Below, piece after piece: positions 16,061 through 24,796 of a stretch of 64,000 bases of DNA. The stretch is taken from assembly GCA_947168855.1 (NCBI GenBank), contig CAMVNO010000004.1, positions 186,001 through 250,000 of the forward strand, given 5' to 3'. The notes beneath the pieces are model-generated. The model did not search any database and was not told the DNA's origin. It saw only the letters and a list, made by a program, of their open reading frames with translations. Positions within the stretch are counted from its first letter, which is position 1; each line of letters starts with the position of its first letter. This stretch comes from an uncultured Clostridia bacterium (GTDB lineage Bacteria > Bacillota > Clostridia > Christensenellales > CAG-138). The position numbers and the translations under genes are program-made.

Positions 16061-18139
16061 ATGGATCCGAAGTATGAACCGCTGTTCACGCCGTGGCAGG
16101 TCGGAAACGTCACGATCAAAAACCGCGTCGTGATGCTGCCCATGGAGGGCACGAACATGATCCAGTGGGAGGCGAAGACCGGCGTCGTCAAGGGCATCGA
16201 CAGGTTCTATGAGGACCGCCGCGGTGAGAACGTCGGGCTGTTCATCCCGGGGCTGATCCCGCTTATTTCCATCGTCGGCAAAAAGTGGGTCTACCGGCAT
16301 CCCGAGGTGTTCGGGAAGGTCCGCCTGATCATCGACGGGATCCACAACAGCGGCGCAAAGGTCTTTTTCCAGATCAGCGCGGGATCCGGGCGCTCGATGC
16401 TGCTGCCGCCGATTTTGCGGCCGTTTATCAAAAAGGGCGTTCTGAAAACGCTCGCTTCGCCGGTGCTGGCAAGCAAGTGGTGGTGGTCCGCGCCGGACCC
16501 GGACGAGCCGAACGTGTGGGATCCGGCGGTGAAGATGGATCATTTCACCGACAAGATGATCGAGAAATTCATCTACGCCTTCGGACAGACGGCGAAAAGG
16601 TGCAAGGAGATCGGCTGCGACGGCGTGGAGATCCACGCGGTGCACGAGGGGTACCTCCTCGATCAGTTTGCCATGCCGTACACGAACCACCGCACCGACA
16701 AGTACGGCGGCAGTCTCGAAAACCGCCTGCGCTTTGCCTGCGAGATCGTGAAGGAGATCAAAAAGGTCTGCGGCAAGGACTTCCCGGTCTCGGTCCGCTA
16801 CTCCGTGCGCTCCATGACGCGCGGGTTCAACGAGGGCGCGGTCCCGGGCGAGGAATTCATCGAGGTCGGGCGCTCGCTGGAGGAATCCGAAAAAGCGATC
16901 AGGATTTTAGAGGACGCCGGTTACGACATGTTCAACTGCGACAACGGCACGTATGACGCGTGGTTCTGGGCGCATCCGCCGGTGTACGCGCCGCTGAACA
17001 TGAATCTATCGGACGTTGAGCACATCAAGCGGTTTACCTCGAAGCCGGTCGTCTGCGCGGGGCGCATGCAGCCGGACGCGGCGGCGGAGTCGATCGCGGC
17101 GGGCAGGATCGACGCGATGGGCGTCGGGCGGCAGCTTCTGTGCGATCCCGAGTACGTCACGAAGATCAAAGAAGGACGGTTCGACGACGTGCGCCCGTGC
17201 ATCGCCTGCCACGGCGCATGCCTGACGTTCTTCGGGCTGAACGGCAAGGGCACGGACATCGACCCGATGCACGTCGAAATGGGGCGGTGCGTGCTGAATC
17301 CGTGGACGAACAACGAAACGAAATACTCGAAGGCGCCCGCAAAGAGCCCCGGGCATATTGCGGTGATCGGCGGCGGGATCGGCGGTATGGAGACCGCGAT
17401 CCAGGCGGTGCAGCGCGGGCACCGGGTCGATCTCTACGAAAAGACCGACCGGCTCGGCGGCGTGTTCAACGCAGCGGCGGCGATGTCGTTCAAGGAAAAG
17501 GACAAGGAGCTGCTCGTTTGGTATCGGAAGCAGCTTGAAAAGAGCGGCGCGGCGGTGCATCTGAACACGGAGATCACGGACCTTGACGCGCTCGACGCGG
17601 ACGTGATCGTGATCGCGACCGGCGCGCATGCAAGGACACTGAAGATCCCCGGCGCGGAAAAGGCGATCACCGCGACGGACTTCCTCGACGGCAAGGCGGC
17701 GGTCGGCGACCGCGTCGTGATCGTCGGCGGCGGGCTGACCGGCTGCGAGATCGCGTATGAACTCGCGCTCGAGGGAAAGCATCCGTCGGTGGTCGAGATG
17801 ACGCCGCACCTTGTCGGCGCGCGCGGCATCTGCATGGCGAATTCGTCGATGCTAAAAGAGCTTCTGCGCTATCATCAGGTCCCGGCGTACCTCAATGCGA
17901 CGGTCGAGGCGATCACGGACGAGGGCGTGGCGCTGAACACGCCCGAGGGCAAACAGGTCGTGCCCGCCGATTCCGTCATTCTCTCGGTCGGCTACACGCC
18001 GGACACGCGCTTTGCGGCGCTGAAAGAGCAGAAGGGCAAAAAGCCCGTGTATTTCGTCGGCGACTGCGACCGCGTGGGCAGTCTCAGGACCGTTGTGAAA
18101 CAGGCTTACGAGCTTGTACAGACAATTTCCTATCGGTAA
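16061..18139 (+). CDS. NADH:flavin oxidoreductase, OYE-type with 4Fe-4S cluster (2,4-dienoyl-CoA reductase/BaiCD-like)
   Basis: A 692-residue three-domain enzyme. Residues 1-370 are an FMN-binding TIM barrel (GVEIHAVHEGYLLDQFAMP, YTNHRTDKYGGSLENRLRF). Cys380, Cys383, Cys387 and Cys410 (CIACHGAC and GRCVLNP) fit the 4Fe-4S site. Residues about 425-692 hold FAD and NAD(P)H folds (AVIGGGIGGMETAIQAVQRG and VVIVGGGLTGCEIAYELALEG). Relatives reduce the C=C bonds of enones, dienoyl-CoAs, bile-acid intermediates or amine compounds. The substrate cannot be read from sequence. It heads an operon with an SDR and an aldehyde dehydrogenase, which suggests stepwise oxidation and reduction of one carbonyl substrate. 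GGAGG precedes the ATG. Confidence 0.9.
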   Translation: MDPKYEPLFTPWQVGNVTIKNRVVMLPMEGTNMIQWEAKTGVVKGIDRFYEDRRGENVGLFIPGLIPLISIVGKKWVYRHPEVFGKVRLIIDGIHNSGAKVFFQISAGSGRSMLLPPILRPFIKKGVLKTLASPVLASKWWWSAPDPDEPNVWDPAVKMDHFTDKMIEKFIYAFGQTAKRCKEIGCDGVEIHAVHEGYLLDQFAMPYTNHRTDKYGGSLENRLRFACEIVKEIKKVCGKDFPVSVRYSVRSMTRGFNEGAVPGEEFIEVGRSLEESEKAIRILEDAGYDMFNCDNGTYDAWFWAHPPVYAPLNMNLSDVEHIKRFTSKPVVCAGRMQPDAAAESIAAGRIDAMGVGRQLLCDPEYVTKIKEGRFDDVRPCIACHGACLTFFGLNGKGTDIDPMHVEMGRCVLNPWTNNETKYSKAPAKSPGHIAVIGGGIGGMETAIQAVQRGHRVDLYEKTDRLGGVFNAAAAMSFKEKDKELLVWYRKQLEKSGAAVHLNTEITDLDALDADVIVIATGAHARTLKIPGAEKAITATDFLDGKAAVGDRVVIVGGGLTGCEIAYELALEGKHPSVVEMTPHLVGARGICMANSSMLKELLRYHQVPAYLNATVEAITDEGVALNTPEGKQVVPADSVILSVGYTPDTRFAALKEQKGKKPVYFVGDCDRVGSLRTVVKQAYELVQTISYR

Positions 18140-18154
18140 GGAGGGAAAAACGAT

Positions 18155-18955
18155 ATGATCCGGAATCAGAACATCGTGATTACGGGCGCTTCGAGCGGCA
18201 TCGGCAAGGCGATCCTTGACATGCTCGCTGCCAAGGAGAACAACAACCGCATCGTCGCGGCAAGCCGCAGCATCGGAAAGCTCGAAGGCTTCGGGGACAA
18301 CGTGACGCTCTTCCCGTGCGATCTCAGCACGCAGGCGGGCGTGGACGCGCTGTTCGACAAGGCGAACGAGGTCTTTCCGAAGATCGACGTCCTCATCTGC
18401 AACGCGGGCGCGCCGTACTACGAGCGCTACGATTACGAGGACTGGGGACGGATCGAGCGGATCTTTTCGCTCAATACGTTCTCGTGCATGTACAGCTACT
18501 CGAAGTACCTGAACCACCTGAACGGGCGCGAGGGAAAGCTCGTCTTTACGATCTCCGCAATGGGCGAGATGGCGCTGCCGGGCTATGCGCTGTACGCCGC
18601 GACCAAGTTTGCGATGAAGGGTTTTCAGCAGGCGATCCGCATCGAATCGCCGAAGAATCTCAGGATCACCTGCGTCTATCCGGTTTCCACCAAGACGAAC
18701 TTCTTTGAGGTCGGCGGCGCGGGACACACGGTGGAGAAGCCGTTCCCGGTGCAGACCGCGGAGGCGGTCGCAAAGGCGACGATCAAGGGCGTCGAGCGCG
18801 GACGGAAGCAGGTCTATCCCTGCCCGGTGTATCTGCCGAGCCGGTTTCTGATGAACGTGCTGCCGCCGGTGAGAAGCCTGTACCTCAAGAGCCAGCATAA
18901 AATGCTGCTGCGCTTCCTCGCGCGAAAGCAGAACGAAGAAAAGGGGGCGAAATGA
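18155..18955 (+). CDS. Short-chain dehydrogenase/reductase (SDR)
   Basis: A 266-residue classical SDR: TGASSGIGKA cofactor loop at residues 10-19, NAG strand motif (CNAGAPYYE), catalytic Tyr and Lys in YALYAATK, and a Ser in TISAMGEM upstream. The C-terminus carries a longer helix with YLPSRFLMNVLPPVRSL, as in membrane-associated SDRs acting on lipids or sterols. It starts 15 bases after the OYE-type enzyme with GGAGG, and its stop overlaps the next start. Confidence 0.9.
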   Translation: MIRNQNIVITGASSGIGKAILDMLAAKENNNRIVAASRSIGKLEGFGDNVTLFPCDLSTQAGVDALFDKANEVFPKIDVLICNAGAPYYERYDYEDWGRIERIFSLNTFSCMYSYSKYLNHLNGREGKLVFTISAMGEMALPGYALYAATKFAMKGFQQAIRIESPKNLRITCVYPVSTKTNFFEVGGAGHTVEKPFPVQTAEAVAKATIKGVERGRKQVYPCPVYLPSRFLMNVLPPVRSLYLKSQHKMLLRFLARKQNEEKGAK

Positions 18956-20373
18956 TGGCGCACACACAGGAAACGGTCCGCGCGATCGTCGAAAAGCAGC
19001 GGGCGTATTTCAAAACCGGCGCGACGCTTGACGTCAATTTCCGCATCGCGCAGCTGAAAAAACTCCGTCAGGCGGTGCTCGATCATAAGGAACTGCTCGA
19101 ACAGGCGCTTTATGAGGACCTGAACAAAAGCCCGGTCGAGGCGTATCTCTGCGACCTCGGACCGGTGATCGTCGAGGTCGATGAAATTCTGAAGGGGCTC
19201 AGAAGATGGGCGCGTCCCGAACGGCATTTTTCGGGGCTGATGTGCTTTCCGAGCGTATCGACGACGGTGTACAAGATGCCCTACGGCGTGTCGCTGATCA
19301 TCTCGCCGTTCAATTTCCCGATCCTTCTGACGCTCGGCGTGCTTGCGGCAAGCATTTCGGGCGGCAACACCGCGGTTCTGAAGACAAGCTCCAAGTCCGC
19401 GGCAAGCACAAAGGCGCTCATGAAGCTCATTGCCGACACCTTCCCGGAGGAGTATGTCACCGTCGTCGACGGCGGGCACGACGTTGCGGACATGTGCCTT
19501 TCGGAACGCTTTGACAAGATCTTCTACACCGGTTCGCCGGCGGTTGCAAAGCATGTTCTGGAGATGGCGGCAAAGAACCTGACCTCCGTGGCGCTCGAGC
19601 TCGGCGGGGAGACCGGCAACTGGTGCATCGTGCGAAAGGACGCGGACCTACATGATGCGGCGCGCAAGATCGCGTTTTTCAAGCTGTGCAACGCGGGACA
19701 GATCTGCATCAATATCAATCAGATCGCCGTTGCGGAGGAGGTCGCGGACGCGTTCCTTGCGGAATTGAAGAAAGAATTCGTCCGTCAAATCGGCGAAAAG
19801 GCGGAGGAGAACCCGGATTATCCGAAGCTGATCACGGAAAAGGTCTACGAAAAGTGTGAAAAGCTCACCGCGCAGTACCGGGATCGCGTGATCTTCGGCG
19901 GCACGGGCAGCCGTGAAGCGGTCAAGTTCTCGCCGACGATCGTTTATCCGGTAAACATCGACGAGGACATCGTTCGCCACGAGCTGTTCTGTCCGATGCT
20001 GCCGGTCGTACCGTTCCGTGACGGGCAGATCGACGACGTGCTGAATGTGATCGCCGCGCGCGAGCATCCGCTTTCGATGTACGTGTTCACAAAGGACAAA
20101 AAATGGGCGAAGCGCGTTATGCGCACGCTGCAGTTCGGCGGCGGGTGCCTGAACGAGGTCTGCATCCACATGATGGTCAAGGGCGTGCCGTTCAACGGCA
20201 CCGGGCATTCCGGCATGGGCGCGTACCACGGCGAGTGGGGCTTCCGCGAATTCACGCATCCGCAGACGGTCCTCGTCGGCAAAACACACGGAAATCTGCC
20301 GCTGCGTGAGCATCCGTATTCCGGCAAGGCGGGCGAGCGGAAGAAAAAGCTTTTGAAGCTGTTCGAGCGGTAA
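18952..20373 (+). CDS. Aldehyde dehydrogenase, class 3-like
   Basis: A 473-residue NAD(P)-dependent aldehyde dehydrogenase of the AlkH/YwdH-like class 3 type. Visible are PYGVSLIISPFNFP, FYTGSPAVAKHV in the cofactor site, the general base Glu216 in LELGGE and the nucleophile Cys252 in NAGQIC. The usual GGKSP reads GGETG here. The C-terminus (PYSGKAGERKKKLLKLF) is basic and amphipathic, as in membrane-associated long-chain aldehyde dehydrogenases. It begins in an ATGATG that overlaps the SDR stop; either ATG is possible. Confidence 0.9.
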   Translation: MMAHTQETVRAIVEKQRAYFKTGATLDVNFRIAQLKKLRQAVLDHKELLEQALYEDLNKSPVEAYLCDLGPVIVEVDEILKGLRRWARPERHFSGLMCFPSVSTTVYKMPYGVSLIISPFNFPILLTLGVLAASISGGNTAVLKTSSKSAASTKALMKLIADTFPEEYVTVVDGGHDVADMCLSERFDKIFYTGSPAVAKHVLEMAAKNLTSVALELGGETGNWCIVRKDADLHDAARKIAFFKLCNAGQICININQIAVAEEVADAFLAELKKEFVRQIGEKAEENPDYPKLITEKVYEKCEKLTAQYRDRVIFGGTGSREAVKFSPTIVYPVNIDEDIVRHELFCPMLPVVPFRDGQIDDVLNVIAAREHPLSMYVFTKDKKWAKRVMRTLQFGGGCLNEVCIHMMVKGVPFNGTGHSGMGAYHGEWGFREFTHPQTVLVGKTHGNLPLREHPYSGKAGERKKKLLKLFER

Positions 20374-20395
20374 CGGCTCCGCGACGCCGAAAACC

Positions 20396-20425
20396 TTGAC
20401 GAAACGGCGCTTTTCGTGATATGGT
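20396..20425 (+). promoter_or_regulatory. Promoter of the Na/Pi cotransporter gene
   Basis: TTGACG at 20396-20401, an 18-base spacer and TATGGT at 20420-20425 with TGA before it. Confidence 0.6.
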
Positions 20426-20461
20426 GTAAGCGGGAAGATTCCCGAACAAGATGAGGTTTGT

Positions 20462-22363
20462 ATGGACTTTTTTAACGTGATATCGCTTCTCGGCGGGCTT
20501 GCCATGTTCCTGTACGGCATGCGGCTCATGGGCGATTCTCTCAAGGAAAACTCATCCGGCACGCTGAAAAAAGCGATGAGCAAGGTGACGAACAACCCCT
20601 TAAAGGCGTTCGTGCTCGGCGTGCTGGTTACCGCGCTTATCCAGTCCTCGACGGCGACGATCGTTATCACGGCGGGTCTCGTTGCCGCGGGGATCCTGAC
20701 GCTGCATCAGTCGCTCGGCATCATCGTCGGCGCAAACGTCGGCACCACGGTCACCGGTCAGATCATCCGTCTTCTGGACATCGACTCGTCCGGCTCGTCG
20801 TTTCTGCGCGTGTTCCAGCCGTCCACGCTCGCGCCGATCGCGCTGATCATCGGCGTCGTGCTGATCATGACGAGCTTCTTCAAGAATTCCCGGTCGATCG
20901 GCAACATTGCAATCGGCTTCGGCATCCTGTTCTCGGGACTTTTGAACATGACCGGCGCGGTCGATACGCTGAATCAGGCGGGCGTGTTCGACAATCTCTT
21001 CGCGCGGCTCGGCGACAACCCGTTCCTGGGCTACGCCACCGGTGCGGGCGTTGCGTTCACGCTGCAGAGCTCCTCGGCGACCATCGGTATTCTGCAGGCG
21101 TTTTCGCAATCGGGCATGCTGGCGTTCAAATCCATCTATTCGGTCATCGTCGGCGTCTATCTCGGCGACTGCGTGACCACCGCCATCGTGATCTCCATCG
21201 GGTCCAGGGCGGAGGCGCGGCGCGTCGGCATTGTCAATATCCTCTATAACCTTTCGAAATCCGTTCTGGTCCTGCTCGTCGTAACGATCGTGCACAAGCT
21301 CGGGCTTTTGGACAAGCTCTGGGACAAGACCGTGAATTCCGGCATCATTGCGAATACCAACACGGTGTTCAACCTCGCCAGCGCGCTCGCACTGCTTCCG
21401 CTGATGGGGCTCTATGAAAAGCTCGGCACAAAGATCGTCCGGGACAAGCCCGTAAAGGGCGGCAAGTACAAGGAAGTCACCGACGGTCTGAACCCCGCGT
21501 TTTTCAGCACCCCCGCGCTCGCGCTGCAGAGCTGCTACAAGACGCTGCTTGCGATCTTTGCCGCCGCACGCACGAACATCGAAAAATCCTTCAATCTTCT
21601 GAACCGGTACGATCCCGCCGTCCACAAGGAGATCCTCAGGGAGGAGGACGAGATCGACCGCATGACCGACGTTTTAAGCAAGTATATGGTCAGCTTCCTC
21701 GGACATCTGCAGATGGAAAACCACGTCGCGATCCTGAACCAGTACTATAAGGTCGCGTCCGAATTCGAGCGATTGGGCGATCACGCGGTGAACATCGCAA
21801 AGCTTGCGGAATCCATGGAGAAGAGCGGAACGCACTTTTCTCAGAAGGCCGTTTCGGAGCTGACGGTCGTTGAGACTGCGCTCGGGCAGATCCTGGACGA
21901 AACGCATCAGACCTTCAAAAAGCGCGACGTGGACGCCGCGGCGCGGATCGAACCGCTGGTGCAGGTATCCGGCGACCTCCTCGCCGTGCTCAAACGGAAC
22001 CATCTGAAGCGCATGAGCACCGGCGAGTGCAACGCCTATGCCGACACGACCTTCTCGGACCTTTTGGTGGAGTTCCATCGGATCGGCGACGTGTGCTCCA
22101 ACGTCGGTATCGCGACCCTCGTGCGCGTAAAGCCGGAGCTTGCCGACCATGAGCATCTCCATTTCGAACAGCTGCACTCCGGCGGAGACGAAAGCTTCGA
22201 CGCCGCGTACAAGCGCGCGTATCAGCGGTATTTTTCGCTGCTCGACCGTTCCGGCGAAGCGGAAAAGAAAGGCCCCGCGCCGGAAGAAGCGCCGGCGGAG
22301 GCGAAACCCGCGGAGGAGAAGCCGACAGAGGAGAAGCCCGCAGAAGACAAGCCCGCAGAATAA
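20462..22363 (+). CDS. Na+/phosphate cotransporter family protein with PhoU domain
   Basis: A 633-residue protein. The membrane half has two inverted repeats marked by QSSTAT (ALIQSSTATIVITAGLVAAG) and QSSSAT, the phosphate and sodium site of PNaS/NptA transporters, within about eight membrane segments. Residues about 340-560 form PhoU-like helical bundles (FERLGDHAVNIAKLAE). The last 30 residues are a PAEEKP repeat tail that looks disordered. It probably takes up phosphate, or exports it, in exchange with sodium. GAGGT precedes the ATG. It is monocistronic, with its own promoter and terminator. Confidence 0.9.
   Translation: MDFFNVISLLGGLAMFLYGMRLMGDSLKENSSGTLKKAMSKVTNNPLKAFVLGVLVTALIQSSTATIVITAGLVAAGILTLHQSLGIIVGANVGTTVTGQIIRLLDIDSSGSSFLRVFQPSTLAPIALIIGVVLIMTSFFKNSRSIGNIAIGFGILFSGLLNMTGAVDTLNQAGVFDNLFARLGDNPFLGYATGAGVAFTLQSSSATIGILQAFSQSGMLAFKSIYSVIVGVYLGDCVTTAIVISIGSRAEARRVGIVNILYNLSKSVLVLLVVTIVHKLGLLDKLWDKTVNSGIIANTNTVFNLASALALLPLMGLYEKLGTKIVRDKPVKGGKYKEVTDGLNPAFFSTPALALQSCYKTLLAIFAAARTNIEKSFNLLNRYDPAVHKEILREEDEIDRMTDVLSKYMVSFLGHLQMENHVAILNQYYKVASEFERLGDHAVNIAKLAESMEKSGTHFSQKAVSELTVVETALGQILDETHQTFKKRDVDAAARIEPLVQVSGDLLAVLKRNHLKRMSTGECNAYADTTFSDLLVEFHRIGDVCSNVGIATLVRVKPELADHEHLHFEQLHSGGDESFDAAYKRAYQRYFSLLDRSGEAEKKGPAPEEAPAEAKPAEEKPTEEKPAEDKPAE
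22279..22362 (+). repeat. Low-complexity Pro-Ala-Glu-Lys coding repeat
   Basis: Short repeats coding for EKPAEEKPTEEKP-like units at the C-terminus of the Na/Pi cotransporter. They are coding microrepeats, not an intergenic element. Confidence 0.7.
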
Positions 22364-22378
22364 CAGCCCAAAAGAAAC

Positions 22379-22409
22379 AGCAGAGAGGGAAGACCTCTCT
22401 GCTTTTTTA
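22379..22409 (+). terminator. Intrinsic terminator
   Basis: Perfect ten-base-pair stem AGCAGAGAGG/CCTCTCTGCT with a five-base loop and a T-run, after the cotransporter gene and facing guaB. Confidence 0.9.
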
Positions 22410-22421
22410 TTCGGATGATGT

Positions 22422-23930
22422 TCAGGAGCGGAACGGCTCGGTCGTGTTCTTGCGGATGACGTCGTGCGCGCCGCCCTCGACGATGCTGGTTGCGGAGACG
22501 AGCGTGAGCTTCGCCTTCTGCTGGAATTCGGGGATCGTCAGCGCGCCGCAGTTGCACATGGTGGACTTGACCTTCGATAGCGTCAGCGCCACGTTGTCGC
22601 GGAGCGAGCCTGCATACGGCACATAGGAATCGACGCCCTCTTCAAAGCTCAGCTTCTTGTCGCCGCCGAGATCGTACCGCTGCCAGTTGCGCGCGCGGGC
22701 GGAGCCTTCGCCCCAGTATTCCTTGTAGTAGGTGCCGTTCAGGTTCACCTTGCGCGACGGGCTTTCGTCGAACCGCGCAAAGTATCTGCCGAGCATGATG
22801 AAATCCGCGCCCATCGCAAGCGCGAGCGTCACGTGATGGTCATAGACGATGCCGCCGTCGGAGCATACCGGCACATACACGCCGGTCTCTTCAAAGTATT
22901 CGTCGCGCGCCTTGCACACGTCGATCAGCGCCGTCGCCTGTCCTCTGCCGATGCCCTTGGTTTCGCGCGTGATGCAGATGGAGCCGCCGCCGATGCCGAC
23001 CTTGACGAAGTCCGCGCCGGCGTCCGCCAGAAAGCGGAAGCCCTCCGCGTCGACCACGTTGCCCGCGCCGATCTTCACCGTGTCGCCGTAGCGGGAGCGC
23101 ACCCATGCGAGCGTCCGCGCCTGCCATTCGGAAAAGCCCTCGGACGAGTCGATGCACAGCACGTCCGCGCCGGCGTCGACGAGCGCCGGGATGCGGGTCT
23201 CGTAGTCGCGCGTGTTGACGCCCGCGCCGACGACGTAGCGCTTGTGTCCGTCCAGAAGCTCGTCGCGGTTTTCCTTGTGCGAATCGTAATCCTTGCGGAA
23301 GACGATGTAGCAGAGCTGCCCCTTGTCGTTCACAATCGGGAGCGCGTTCAGCTTATGATCCCAGATGATGTCGTTCGCGTCCTTGAGGCTCGTGCCCTCC
23401 GGCGCGCAGACGAGTTTCGAAAGCGGCGTCATAAAGGTATACACGCACGTATCCGGCGTCATGCGGCTCACGCGGTAATCGCGGCTGGTCACGATGCCGA
23501 CGAGCCTGCCTTCCGGTGTGCCGTCCTCGGTGACCGCCATCGTGGAATGCCCCGTGCGCTCCTTCAAAGCGATCACGTCGGCAAGCGTGTCGTCGGGGCG
23601 CAGGTTCGAGTCGCTGCGGACAAAGCCCGCCTTGTATGCCTTGGCGCGGCGGACCATATCGGCTTCGTCTTCAATGCTCTGCGAGCCGTAAATGAAGCTC
23701 ACGCCGCCCTCCCGTGCGAGCGCGACCGCCATACGGTCGTCGGAAACCGCCTGCATGATGGCGGACACGAGCGGAATGTTGAGGCTGAGCGCGGGCTCCT
23801 CGCCGCGGCGGTATTTCACGAGCGGCGTTTTCAAAGAAACATTTTTCGGAACGCATTCCGAAGAGGAATAGCCCGGGATCAAAAGATATTCGTTGAAGGT
23901 GCGGGACGGCTCGGAAATGAAGGTCGGCAT
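22422..23930 (-). CDS. guaB: IMP dehydrogenase
   Basis: A 502-residue enzyme that converts IMP to XMP in guanine nucleotide synthesis. The barrel begins with [14 protein letters not shown] and [13 protein letters not shown]. Two CBS domains follow (residues about 95-210). The catalytic loop is [10 protein letters not shown] with the nucleophile Cys319. The phosphate site [15 protein letters not shown] and the flap [15 protein letters not shown] complete the site. The usual GxGPGSICTTR reads [11 protein letters not shown], a known kind of variation. The promoter is TTGCCT-17-TATAAT, and AAAGGAG precedes the ATG. Confidence 0.93.
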   Translation of the reverse strand: MPTFISEPSRTFNEYLLIPGYSSSECVPKNVSLKTPLVKYRRGEEPALSLNIPLVSAIMQAVSDDRMAVALAREGGVSFIYGSQSIEDEADMVRRAKAYKAGFVRSDSNLRPDDTLADVIALKERTGHSTMAVTEDGTPEGRLVGIVTSRDYRVSRMTPDTCVYTFMTPLSKLVCAPEGTSLKDANDIIWDHKLNALPIVNDKGQLCYIVFRKDYDSHKENRDELLDGHKRYVVGAGVNTRDYETRIPALVDAGADVLCIDSSEGFSEWQARTLAWVRSRYGDTVKIGAGNVVDAEGFRFLADAGADFVKVGIGGGSICITRETKGIGRGQATALIDVCKARDEYFEETGVYVPVCSDGGIVYDHHVTLALAMGADFIMLGRYFARFDESPSRKVNLNGTYYKEYWGEGSARARNWQRYDLGGDKKLSFEEGVDSYVPYAGSLRDNVALTLSKVKSTMCNCGALTIPEFQQKAKLTLVSATSIVEGGAHDVIRKNTTEPFRS

Positions 23931-23962
23931 ACGGTACGCTCCTTTATCAGATATTTGACGGG

Positions 23963-23991
23963 ATTATACCACATCCCGCCGGCAAAGGCAA
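23963..23991 (-). promoter_or_regulatory. guaB promoter
   Basis: On the minus strand TTGCCT, a 17-base spacer with TGTGG at its end, and a consensus TATAAT. Confidence 0.75.
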
Positions 23992-24024
23992 CGCGAATTT
24001 TCACGGAATTGCGTAAAATACTGC

Positions 24025-24053
24025 GTGACATCGTCCCGGAAACCGGATATACT
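24025..24053 (+). promoter_or_regulatory. Dipeptidase promoter
   Basis: GTGACA at 24025-24030, a 17-base spacer and TATACT at 24048-24053, 25 bases before the ATG. Confidence 0.6.
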
Positions 24054-24078
24054 GTATAAAACGGCATCGGAGGGGCAT

Positions 24079-24738
24079 ATGCGATCGCAGCATCACAACG
24101 ATCTGACCATGGATCCGGGCGGGTTCGTGCTTTTGGCGGACGTCGTCCCGCACATCGTGCAGGAGATCCGCTATTATTCGACGTACAATTTCATCGGCGA
24201 GCGCATCGACGGCTACGAGGAGCCGTGCGCGCTGTGCACGCAGGAGGCGGCAAGGGCGCTGCGCACCGTTTCGAATGAGATGTTCGTGCGGGGGTACCGG
24301 CTGAAGGTGTTCGACGCGTACCGCCCGGTTTCGGCGGTGAAGCAGTTTATCCTGTGGGGGATCGAGGATCAGGACGTGCGCATGAAGCCGTATTTCTATC
24401 CGACGCTCGAAAAGCAGGAGCTGTTTGCCCGCGGGTATATCGCAAAGCAGTCGAGCCACAGCCGCGGCAGCGCGATCGACCTGACGCTGCTGGACATGCG
24501 CACCGGCAAGGAGCTCGACATGGGCAGTCCCTTCGATCTGTTCAGCGAGGCGTCGCATCCCGATTACCGCGGCGTCACGGAAGAGCAGTACGAAAACCGC
24601 ATGATCCTGCGCAGCGCAATGCTGCGGAACGGTTTTCTGCCGATCGACTGCGAATGGTGGCATTTCGTTCTCAGGGACGAGCCGTATCCGGACACGTATT
24701 TCGCGTTCCCGGTGTCGTCCGCGTATCTGCGAAAATAA
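24079..24738 (+). CDS. D-alanyl-D-alanine dipeptidase, VanX/DdpX-like (M15D)
   Basis: A 219-residue zinc peptidase. The SSHSRGSAIDLTL motif holds the first His and the Asp ligand, and ECEWWHF-like text (CEWWHFVLRDEP) gives the catalytic Glu and third ligand His. KVFDAYRP is the conserved substrate-binding Arg region. The family cleaves free D-Ala-D-Ala. With no VanH or VanA beside it, peptidoglycan recycling is more likely than glycopeptide resistance. No signal peptide is seen, so it should be cytoplasmic. GGAGG precedes the ATG at 24079. Confidence 0.88.
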   Translation: MRSQHHNDLTMDPGGFVLLADVVPHIVQEIRYYSTYNFIGERIDGYEEPCALCTQEAARALRTVSNEMFVRGYRLKVFDAYRPVSAVKQFILWGIEDQDVRMKPYFYPTLEKQELFARGYIAKQSSHSRGSAIDLTLLDMRTGKELDMGSPFDLFSEASHPDYRGVTEEQYENRMILRSAMLRNGFLPIDCEWWHFVLRDEPYPDTYFAFPVSSAYLRK

Positions 24739-24750
24739 GGGAAATCAGAA

Positions 24751-24785
24751 AAAGAGCGAAGCCAAACGGCTTCGCTCTTTCGGTC
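24751..24785. terminator. Bidirectional intrinsic terminator
   Basis: A perfect 13-base-pair stem AAAGAGCGAAGCC/GGCTTCGCTCTTT with an AAAC loop between the convergent dipeptidase and amylase genes. Confidence 0.9.
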
Positions 24786-24796
24786 TGTCGGGTTAA

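Noticed and set aside
24079..24738. Glycopeptide resistance gene (vanX)
   Set aside because: The protein is of the VanX/DdpX family, but there is no vanH, vanA or vanRS; recycling of D-Ala-D-Ala is the simpler reading.
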